Below are positions 7,836 through 13,902 of a DNA stretch of 32,473 nt, in pieces. Positions within the stretch are counted from its first letter, which is position 1, and every line of letters starts with the position of its first letter. A program made the position numbers and the translations under genes. The notes beneath the pieces are model-generated. The model did no database searches. It was not told the DNA's origin and saw nothing but the letters and a program-made list of their open reading frames with translations. Source of the DNA: Bacteroidia bacterium (lineage in GTDB: Bacteria; Bacteroidota; Bacteroidia; 2-12-FULL-35-15). The stretch lies in NCBI GenBank assembly GCA_016786925.1, contig JAEUTU010000095.1, positions 1 through 32,473 of the forward strand, given 5' to 3'.

Positions 7836-8213
7836 TTATTCAGTTACTGGAACATCAATACTCTTATCTTCATTTGTTCGCAATCGTACTCCAACACCTC
7901 CGGTAACAGGAGCAACTACTGCATTGTCATAACCTACACCATACAAATAATAATCGCCTTTGCGTAAGCCATCAAATTTATAATTTCCGCTGGCATCAGC
8001 CGTTACCTGTGCATCATAAGCCGACACAGCTGCTCCCGGGAAATCGGTTGCGCCATATTTTATGTACACAACACTATTGGGAATAGCAGCACCATGGTGT
8101 TCAACTACTCCCGAAATGGATGATTTCCCACCAGGCCCTTCTTTCTTACAAGATACTGTAGAGAAACTTATTACTGCAAAAAGTAATATGTATTTTATAA
8201 CTTTAATTTTCAT
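7836..8213 (-). CDS. Small lipoprotein with carboxypeptidase-regulatory/Cna-B-like fold
   Basis: 125 residues. The N-terminal segment 1-21 ends STVSC-KK, a lipobox (Cys22). The mature part begins with SSISGVVEHHGAAIPNSVVYI and continues with DASGNYKFDGLRKGDYYLYGVGYD, the pattern of a carboxypeptidase regulatory-like or Cna-B beta-sandwich (about 30-125). Such domains are usually structural or binding modules and not enzymes. The spacing is 33 bases from the outer-membrane barrel gene upstream, same strand, followed by a hairpin. In this context it is probably an accessory lipoprotein of the MbnP/MauG-like cluster. The His-His pair in VVEHHG could contact metal, but this is speculative. Confidence 0.8.
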   Translation of the reverse strand: MKIKVIKYILLFAVISFSTVSCKKEGPGGKSSISGVVEHHGAAIPNSVVYIKYGATDFPGAAVSAYDAQVTADASGNYKFDGLRKGDYYLYGVGYDNAVVAPVTGGVGVRLRTNEDKSIDVPVTE

Positions 8214-8246
8214 GATCCCTTAATTTCTTATAAAGTTAACCAATAA

Positions 8247-9278
8247 TCAGTCATTTTGTTTTCTCCGGAACAAATATTTTTTTTGATTAAAATTATAGGT
8301 CAAACCAAGCATAAATTTAGCCGAGTGCTTTAAATTCTTGTCAAACCCCTGTTCATAGGCAGGCAAATGAAAGGATGTATTCAGTGCCATGTTTTTATAA
8401 AAAACATCCAACCCTATTCCTGCTGTTAAAACATTCATCGTTGTTCCATTCTGAAATGTTTCGTGAATGTAAACTCCTTTTGTATACTCATAAAATCCTT
8501 GAATAGAAGGAAAAAACTTCAGATCCTTCTCCTGTCTGATTTTGTAAAAAACATTCAAATAAGTCGCAGTACTATTATCCACCCGTTCGTGATAATAATT
8601 CTCTCCATTATTCTTAAACATGGTATTAAAGTTCAATCCAAATTTTTTTACCCCAAATACATAATTGAGGTATGCTAGATAATCTACACTCCCTGTCCCC
8701 GGTTGAAGCATATAATCGATACGTTGACCAGATGCATCCTTTTGATAATAATCGCCAACAGGCAACTTAAGTCCTGCACCTATAATCAAACGGTGCTGGT
8801 ATTTTTCAGTCATAATTTTACTCACAACATGATATGCTGCAAAAAAGGTCAAATCGCCCAACCCTTGTATAGCCTGCTTTTGCTCATTTACACGACTTTG
8901 ATTCATTACAAATGGGATAACTGCATTCAGCTCAATACGCGGATGAATAAAAAATTTTCCTCTCAACTCAGCTGAAGTAAACAATTCATAATCACGTGGA
9001 CTCAATGCAGAATCCGAAACAACGGTATGTGACCCATGCTTCAGCTGTTTATCGAAGTAGCCTTGACCTCCGTTAGGTTGATAGGATCGATGGGCATTCG
9101 GGAACAATAAACTTCCTTGCCCGGCTCCATAGTATCCACTATAGCTTTTATATCGATATAAAACGGATATGCTACTTTGATTGTCATAAGGTGTGATACC
9201 CATAAAACATCCGCAAAAATCACAAGCAAAAATGCTGTATTGCACAAGAGACCCCAAAAGGGTTAGTATATATTTCAT
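8247..9278 (-). CDS. Outer-membrane barrel protein with N-terminal CxxCxC motif
   Basis: 343 residues from the ATG at 9278; a longer frame starting at 9338 would run into the di-heme enzyme gene and lacks a signal peptide. The signal peptide (1-18) ends just before Cys19, giving a mature N-terminus with Cys19-x2-Cys22-x-Cys24 (CDFCGCFMGITPYDNQS). The rest alternates aromatic and polar residues in beta-strand patterns (SSISVLYRYKSYSGYYGAG, MLGLTYNF near the end), as in a 10-14 stranded barrel. It resembles Bacteroidota proteins loosely annotated as transporters with an N-terminal CDxCGC motif. The Cys trio could bind Cu(I) or another soft metal, or form a lipid or disulfide anchor. The spacing is 25 bases after the MauG/MbnH-like gene. 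Confidence 0.8.
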   Translation of the reverse strand: MKYILTLLGSLVQYSIFACDFCGCFMGITPYDNQSSISVLYRYKSYSGYYGAGQGSLLFPNAHRSYQPNGGQGYFDKQLKHGSHTVVSDSALSPRDYELFTSAELRGKFFIHPRIELNAVIPFVMNQSRVNEQKQAIQGLGDLTFFAAYHVVSKIMTEKYQHRLIIGAGLKLPVGDYYQKDASGQRIDYMLQPGTGSVDYLAYLNYVFGVKKFGLNFNTMFKNNGENYYHERVDNSTATYLNVFYKIRQEKDLKFFPSIQGFYEYTKGVYIHETFQNGTTMNVLTAGIGLDVFYKNMALNTSFHLPAYEQGFDKNLKHSAKFMLGLTYNFNQKKYLFRRKQND

Positions 9279-9303
9279 GAAGATCTGATTAATTAAAAAA
9301 TTA

Positions 9304-10350
9304 CTAAGGTGCGAATGGATCCGCAAACCTTCTGTCATTTATAAATGAATAATCAGAGAGTGTTTTTAAGAAAGCAATAATATCCTGTTTTTCCTGTGCT
9401 GTCATAGGAATACCACCCACAACTCCTGCACTTATAGTGCTTGAATTAACAACACCTGAAGAATAGTGATCCAGCACTTGTTCTAAAGTATTAAAACGTC
9501 CATCATGCATATACTGTCTGGTAAGGCCTACATTACGAAGTGATGGAACTTTAAATGTGCCTGAATCGGCCGCTAATAAAGTTATACGGGCACGACCCGC
9601 ATCCGCAAATACTGAGTCCAAACCATTATTCATGTATTGAAAATTTGAAAACAATGGCGCTGTATGGCAGGAGTTACATTTCTGCTGAAATAAATTCAAG
9701 CCGTTCAACTCGGATGCAGAAAGCGATGTTTCGCCTCTCATATATCGATCATACTTCGAATTAGCAGAAACCAACATACCCTGAAATTGAGCCATTGCTT
9801 TTAAGATCAAAGGTGTTGTGATTGTCTCAGTGCCAAAAGCCTCACGGAACAAACGTCTGTAATCAGCATCATTTTGCAGTTTTACAACCACATTGTTAAT
9901 GTCCTCATCCATCTCAACAGGATTGTCAATTGGAGCCAAAGGTTGGACCTCCAAATGGTTTACACCACCATCCCACATAAAACTCGGATGCCAATTTAAA
10001 TTATACAAACCAGGAGCATTTCGGGTGCCTAACAACCCATCTATTCCATGACTTACAGCATGATCTAAATGTGAGAAAGCAGCGAACTGTTGATGACAAC
10101 TTCCGCATGAGATCGTATTATTCCGTGACAAACGAGTATCATAAAATAATTTTCTGCCTAAAACAAATCCTTCGGTTGTTAATGGATTAGTTGAATAATC
10201 GTACACTGGTTGTGGCCAGCCTTGTGGAACCGAAAAACGAATATCATTTGCCGGCAATTCTTCTTTTATAATTGGATCAACTTCACAAGCATTCATAGCA
10301 ACCATAATGATCGCTATGAATGTTATGAAATATTTCTTTTTAATTTTCAC
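9304..10350 (-). CDS. MauG/MbnH-like di-heme cytochrome c peroxidase family lipoprotein
   Basis: 348 residues. The start is a GTG at 10350 just after an AGGAG sequence; no ATG fits the signal sequence. The lipobox MNAC (Cys22) indicates a lipoprotein. Two c-heme sites are seen: Cys82-GlySer-Cys-His86 and Cys225-AsnSer-Cys-His229. Family hallmarks are GRKLFYDTRLS, TRNAPGLYN, Trp126 in FMWDGG between the hemes (equivalent to the electron-relay Trp of MauG), NPVEM, and VPSLRNVGLTRQYMHDGRF. At the position where bacterial cytochrome c peroxidases carry a Met heme ligand, it has Tyr296 in VLDHYSSG, as in MauG-type enzymes. It directly follows the MbnP-like gene (17-base gap), which strongly suggests the MbnH role of oxidising a Trp in MbnP. 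Plain peroxidase activity remains an alternative. Confidence 0.93.
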   Translation of the reverse strand: MKIKKKYFITFIAIIMVAMNACEVDPIIKEELPANDIRFSVPQGWPQPVYDYSTNPLTTEGFVLGRKLFYDTRLSRNNTISCGSCHQQFAAFSHLDHAVSHGIDGLLGTRNAPGLYNLNWHPSFMWDGGVNHLEVQPLAPIDNPVEMDEDINNVVVKLQNDADYRRLFREAFGTETITTPLILKAMAQFQGMLVSANSKYDRYMRGETSLSASELNGLNLFQQKCNSCHTAPLFSNFQYMNNGLDSVFADAGRARITLLAADSGTFKVPSLRNVGLTRQYMHDGRFNTLEQVLDHYSSGVVNSSTISAGVVGGIPMTAQEKQDIIAFLKTLSDYSFINDRRFADPFAP

Positions 10351-10367
10351 TCTCCTAAATTACTAAA

Positions 10368-11153
10368 TTAATTGTGAATGTGCTCCACTGAGAACATATC
10401 AGCATAGTTATCGGCAATTGTTTTTGCAGCAGCACCAGGCATGTGGATCATGTTTGTTGTAGCAAAATTAGTTGTTGTTGGATTTTTGAACATCTCACTT
10501 AGATCAACTGCAAAGTGGATTTCAGGAGTTATAGATGAACTTACAATAGCTGTTTCAGCATTAAATGCAGAAGATACTGTTTTTAAAGTGTTGTTAGCTC
10601 CTGAAAAACCGCCTACATGGAATGTTAACGCACCGCCCATAGAAGTAGATTGAGGAGAGGTTCCTTCCATTTTCAACATGATATAACCACTGCTCCAGCT
10701 CCAGAACATACCATTTGCAGGATCTAAGGCTCCCGTTTGTGCACCTGAAACATTACGCGCACTGTCCACACCGATCATAAACTCAATGCCATCATACGTA
10801 TCAAATGGAACGTTAGATAAAGCAATATCCAATGTTGTTAGATCGCTTGCTTTCAGCAAATGATAACTGTTTGACTCTGTATATTTAACTACACCTGCTT
10901 TAGTTAGTTTAATATTTGAAATGTAATAATCAAATTTAGTTACATTGAATGTATCGCCATTTGCATTGGTGTATAGTTGAGAATTTAAGACCAATGCATT
11001 GGTATCTACCATGTTTTCAAAATGTAAATTTAAGCTCCCTGTAGTCGCTGCAGGAGTTATTGGAGCCGGTTCTTCATCCGGATCTTTTTTACATGAAGTA
11101 AATACCAATGATGCCGTTAATGCTAAAAGGAAAAAATATTTAATTGTTTTCAT
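10368..11153 (-). CDS. MbnP-like copper-binding family lipoprotein
   Basis: 261 residues. Lipobox FTSC-KK (Cys21) followed by a Pro/Glu linker. The MbnP-family features I recognise are LNLHFENMVD at ~41-50, GDTFNVTKFDYYISNIKL at ~66-83, GMFWSWSSGYIMLKMEG at ~148-164 with Trp151 and Trp153, LTFHVGGFSG around His179, and a His-containing tail (HMPG at ~237, VEHIHN at the end). In characterised methanotroph systems, MbnP binds copper after a Trp is converted to kynurenine by MbnH. The WSW pair here is the likely modification site. It is first in a minus-strand run with the di-heme enzyme 17 bases downstream. A CRP-like palindrome lies 45-60 bases upstream. Family assignment is confident; the copper role is by homology. 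Confidence 0.87.
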   Translation of the reverse strand: MKTIKYFFLLALTASLVFTSCKKDPDEEPAPITPAATTGSLNLHFENMVDTNALVLNSQLYTNANGDTFNVTKFDYYISNIKLTKAGVVKYTESNSYHLLKASDLTTLDIALSNVPFDTYDGIEFMIGVDSARNVSGAQTGALDPANGMFWSWSSGYIMLKMEGTSPQSTSMGGALTFHVGGFSGANNTLKTVSSAFNAETAIVSSSITPEIHFAVDLSEMFKNPTTTNFATTNMIHMPGAAAKTIADNYADMFSVEHIHN

Positions 11154-11197
11154 TTTTTAAATTTTTTATAAAGTTAATAAAGATAAAAGTCAAATTC

Positions 11198-11213
11198 TGT
11201 GACAAAGATCACT
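11198..11213. promoter_or_regulatory. CRP/FNR-like palindrome upstream of the MbnP-like operon
   Basis: TGTGA-N6-TCACT, nearly the Crp consensus TGTGA-N6-TCACA. It is flanked by a further GTCAAA...TTTGAC pair (11189-11194 and 11212-11217). On the minus strand it lies just upstream of a TATCTTTA sequence that resembles the -7 element, with a TTTG 17 bases before that. A Crp/Fnr-family regulator could bind here; no regulator gene is in the window. Confidence 0.4.
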
Positions 11214-11351
11214 TTGACCATTTTTTTAGCAATTTATTGATTGCGAATAGCTCAATACAAGCATATGCAAACAAAACAACTGCTATACATAACAAAAGTT
11301 TTGTCATTACAATAAAAATTAAATTAATACTTAAGAAAAGAGGAATGAATC

Positions 11352-11723
11352 CTAAACGGTTCGAGGAGGTTGAAATATCGAATCGAGATAATTTGAATAA
11401 GGAATAATTGAATAAGAGAAATAACTTCTATTTTCTAGAAATGAAATAAATGATCTTTGATCAACTAAAAATTCTGAAAAATACTGAACTTCAAATTTTT
11501 CTTTTTGAGAAACCGGAACGGAATTGTCTTTTTTATCCTGTTTTTTCAACTCTTTGGCCAAATGACACTTACCATTACAAGTTGATTTTGGCTTTTCTTT
11601 ATTCTCGCAAAGATTTTTGGAAATATATTCTTTATTTATCTCATAATTGGCCAAAATAAGGAGTTTGGAGGCCGATTGAAATAAAAAAACAGATGCTAAC
11701 AATATGGCAATTACTGCTCTCAA
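11352..11723 (-). CDS. Small membrane-anchored protein with CNGKCH (CX3CH) motif
   Basis: 123 residues. The start must be the TTG at 11723: an in-frame stop lies two codons upstream and no Met occurs later. The N-terminal hydrophobic stretch (VIAILLASVFLFQSASKLLIL, ~4-24) is a signal or anchor. Conserved features are NYEINKEYISKNLCEN (Cys39) and STCNGKCHLAKELKK (Cys49-x3-Cys53-His54). I recognise this as a small Bacteroidota family often seen near HMA-domain and outer-membrane metal-transport genes; its function is unknown to me. The Cys/His cluster suggests metal (Cu) or redox function. It is divergent from the HMA gene with a 74-base gap holding a -7 element, and may be co-transcribed into the MbnP-like gene 198 bases downstream. 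Confidence 0.75.
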   Translation of the reverse strand: MRAVIAILLASVFLFQSASKLLILANYEINKEYISKNLCENKEKPKSTCNGKCHLAKELKKQDKKDNSVPVSQKEKFEVQYFSEFLVDQRSFISFLENRSYFSYSIIPYSNYLDSIFQPPRTV

Positions 11724-11735
11724 TATTTAAATATT
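11722..11735. repeat. Perfect 14-base palindrome at a translation start
   Basis: AATATTTAAATATT covers the TTG start of the CNGKCH gene in the divergent promoter region. AT-rich palindromes arise easily by chance in such DNA, so an operator role is only possible. Confidence 0.3.
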
Positions 11736-11741
11736 ATGAAA

Positions 11742-11749
11742 CAAATATA
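11742..11749 (-). promoter_or_regulatory. -7 element TATATTTG for the CNGKCH gene
   Basis: A perfect match to the Bacteroidota TAnnTTTG element on the minus strand, 18 bases before the TTG start at 11723. No convincing TTTG -33 element at the expected distance. Confidence 0.55.
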
Positions 11750-11797
11750 CAACAAAAATTTTCGATAAACGTTTTAATACATATATTTAACATATAT

Positions 11798-12331
11798 ATG
11801 ACTAAAGTCATCAAATATAATTTAACCATTGTTTTTATCCTGATAAGCTTATCCATTTCAAAAGCTCAGTTTATTTCTGCGATAGTTGGTATTGATGGAC
11901 TCACTTGCTCTGCCTGCTCCTTCTCTACCGAAAAATCAATACGAAAATTAATCTTTGTTGATAGTGTATATATGGAGCTTGAGAAAAACATTGCAACCGT
12001 TTATTTCAAAAAAAACACCTCTGTTTCTATTCGTTCCCTTGCCCAAAAGGTAGTGGATGCCGGATTTGCAGTGAGGAGCATTCATGCTATATACGATTTT
12101 AAAGATCTTAAAATTACTCCTGATCAATGCTGGGAATACGAGAACAATATCTATCATTTCGTAAAAGCAGAAAAGGAACAAACACTATCGGGACCAACCA
12201 CTATAAAATTCATTGGAGAAAAATACATGCAAAAAGCTGAATACAAAAAATGGAAATTGCTATGTACAAATACATGTAATAACTTAACGACTCCACTTAC
12301 AAAGAACGTATATCACATTACTCTCTTTTGA
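11798..12331 (+). CDS. Secreted heavy-metal-associated (HMA) domain protein
   Basis: 177 residues from the ATG at 11798; longer in-frame starts lack a signal peptide. Signal peptide ~1-23 (TIVFILISLSISKAQ). An HMA domain follows at ~26-95 with GLTCSACS (Cys37-x2-Cys40) in place of the usual GMTCxxC. SLAQKVVDAGFAVRSI is the second half of the ferredoxin-like fold. The C-terminal ~80 residues add three more Cys (QCWEY, LLCTNTC) and are unassigned. The export signal makes it a periplasmic metallochaperone rather than part of a P-type ATPase. Its stop codon overlaps the next gene's TTG start (TTGA), so it is translationally coupled to the barrel protein. It probably handles Cu(I) or a similar metal. 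Confidence 0.87.
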   Translation: MTKVIKYNLTIVFILISLSISKAQFISAIVGIDGLTCSACSFSTEKSIRKLIFVDSVYMELEKNIATVYFKKNTSVSIRSLAQKVVDAGFAVRSIHAIYDFKDLKITPDQCWEYENNIYHFVKAEKEQTLSGPTTIKFIGEKYMQKAEYKKWKLLCTNTCNNLTTPLTKNVYHITLF

Positions 12332-13272
12332 TCAAATATATTTTAAATATTGTCCTCACAATTTCTTTGACCAATTCTGTGTATACACAGGAATTATTTC
12401 CTCATGTTGATCCGGCAAGCAACATTCCAAAAGGCGTATTAGGAATTCGATTAGTGAATGAAGGATTCAATGAAGTAAATGAGTTCCGCTTTTCTCAAAG
12501 CTATCGTTTTATGTTTGGCATTACCTCCAAATTAATGATCACCCCCGCTTTTAATTTTAGCAATCATCATGGACGAAAATTTCCTAGTGATTTTATTGCC
12601 AACGATGGAAACATTGGCATTCACACACATGGTGTTAGCAAAGGCAATAAATACCCTTATCAGCTGGATAACTTTAATGTAAATATCAGATACCGTTTCT
12701 TAAGTATAGATAAAACCAAAGATCATTTTCGGATGACTGCCTATTTAGAAATGGCTGCCGGAAGAGAAGCACACGATGAGGCAGAGCCAAATTTAATGGG
12801 CGACAATGGAGGAATTGGCGCTGGAATAACAGCTACTAAATTAAAACAACGCTTTGCGATCTCTGCAACAGTGGGTGGTATTGTCCCACAAGATTATTAT
12901 TATCAGCGTAAAGATTCCTCCTTAACGGTTAAATATGGAAAAGCAGTTAACTACAGCTTATCTATGGGGTTACTTTGTTTGCCTTTCAAATACAAAAGCT
13001 ACAAACAAACAAACATTAATGTCTATTGCGAATTTATTGGCAAAGCTTATGAAAAAGCAAGAGTGATAAGCAATTCCAGAGAAGTACTCATTGCCGATGT
13101 CCCAGGCCTGGAAGGAGGAATGTATGTTGAATTCCGGCCATCCATTCAATTTATTTTCAACTCCAACCTTCGAATTGATCTCTCTTATGGTCGGCCACTA
13201 TATAAACGATCTTATACACATTTTTATCCATTGTATTTTTTTACGATACAGCGTTATTTCTATTTCAAATAA
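12328..13272 (+). CDS. Outer-membrane beta-barrel protein coupled to the HMA protein
   Basis: 314 residues. The start is TTG at 12328, overlapping the preceding TGA; it gives a good signal peptide (MIKYILNIVLTISLTNSVYTQ), and no ATG does. The mature protein has alternating beta-strand patterns (KLMITPAFNFSNHHG, NFNVNIRYRFLSID, FAISATVGGIVPQDYYY) and ends in aromatic-rich strands (FFTIQRYFYFK), as expected of a barrel. It is His-rich near HHGRKF and IHTHGVSKG, which may be metal-binding loops. It resembles proteins loosely annotated as outer-membrane transporters near HMA genes in Bacteroidota. The coupling with the HMA protein argues for a role in metal passage or efflux at the outer membrane. 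A bidirectional terminator follows at once. Confidence 0.78.
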   Translation: MIKYILNIVLTISLTNSVYTQELFPHVDPASNIPKGVLGIRLVNEGFNEVNEFRFSQSYRFMFGITSKLMITPAFNFSNHHGRKFPSDFIANDGNIGIHTHGVSKGNKYPYQLDNFNVNIRYRFLSIDKTKDHFRMTAYLEMAAGREAHDEAEPNLMGDNGGIGAGITATKLKQRFAISATVGGIVPQDYYYQRKDSSLTVKYGKAVNYSLSMGLLCLPFKYKSYKQTNINVYCEFIGKAYEKARVISNSREVLIADVPGLEGGMYVEFRPSIQFIFNSNLRIDLSYGRPLYKRSYTHFYPLYFFTIQRYFYFK

Positions 13273-13301
13273 AAAAGCTCAAGATGAGTTCTTGAGCTTT
13301 T
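13273..13301. terminator. Bidirectional terminator between convergent genes
   Basis: AAAAGCTCAAGA / TCTTGAGCTTTT, a 12-base perfect stem with a 5-base TGAGT loop, directly after the stop of the barrel gene and just past the 3' end of the opposing lipoprotein gene. T-rich sequence follows on the plus strand. Confidence 0.9.
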
Positions 13302-13308
13302 CCATTTT

Positions 13309-13884
13309 TTATTGAATCTCTGTCTGAAACGTCAGATCAATATCTGTACTTCCTGGTGTAAATGTACCATCCTTAACACCTGGCTGATGTTTTAAAATAA
13401 TTTGTGTGGAACCCATACTTACAGCACCTGTCCTCCATTTGGTTTGCAACCCCAATGGCAATGGTGTAGGTGTATTGGTATCCAGATCCGTTATCGTTAC
13501 AGCTGCATTTGCACCTGTCACAGTATAAAAGAACAAATGATCATTTGCTTCCTCTAATATTTCATTGGAAATCGAATCTGCTGGCGAAGCTGTTTCATTC
13601 AAGATCACAACCTGTGCATAATAGGTTTTATTTGCTTGCAAATGAATGCTATCAAATTGCGTAAATGGATTTCCTCCATCTCCGTCCGGATCACGAAAAG
13701 TTGCACTAACTACATTTGCTGAATTTGCTGAGTCTGTAAAGTATAAAGTAAAAGTTGTAAGTACTTCTCCTTCGTTTGTAGGAGCAGGTGGTGTAGGAAC
13801 GGTGTCCTCATCTTTTTTACATCCTGTAAAAATTGATCCGGCAATGATCATTGCCAGCACAAAATGTTTAATTTGATTTTTCAT
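13309..13884 (-). CDS. Lipoprotein paired with the TonB receptor, family of unknown function
   Basis: 191 residues. Lipobox FTGC-KK (Cys22), then a Pro-rich linker. The body begins EGEVLTTFTLYFTDSAN and contains FRDPDGDGGNPFTQFD, KTYYAQVVILNETASPADS, EILEEANDHLFFYTV, PLPLGLQTKWRTGA and ILKHQPGVKDG. I recognise this set of motifs as a Bacteroidota lipoprotein family that sits next to TonB receptors of the same kind as here; annotation pipelines give it only vague names. The gap to the receptor gene upstream is 18 bases, same strand. It probably sits at the outer membrane and assists the receptor, for example in metal or ligand binding. Asp/Glu-rich loops (DPDGDGGN) could bind divalent cations. 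The function is not established. Confidence 0.8.
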   Translation of the reverse strand: MKNQIKHFVLAMIIAGSIFTGCKKDEDTVPTPPAPTNEGEVLTTFTLYFTDSANSANVVSATFRDPDGDGGNPFTQFDSIHLQANKTYYAQVVILNETASPADSISNEILEEANDHLFFYTVTGANAAVTITDLDTNTPTPLPLGLQTKWRTGAVSMGSTQIILKHQPGVKDGTFTPGSTDIDLTFQTEIQ

Positions 13885-13902
13885 ATTTTAATTTTTTTAA
13901 AG

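Noticed and set aside
9279..9338. Longer start for the CxxCxC barrel protein
   Set aside because: It would overlap the di-heme enzyme gene by 35 bases and hide the signal peptide; the ATG at 9278 gives a proper one.
11144..11407. An 87-codon plus-strand frame in the gap upstream of the MbnP-like gene
   Set aside because: It overlaps the MbnP-like start and the 3' end of the CNGKCH gene, is Lys/Phe/Ile-rich as expected of AT-rich noncoding DNA, and has no domain.
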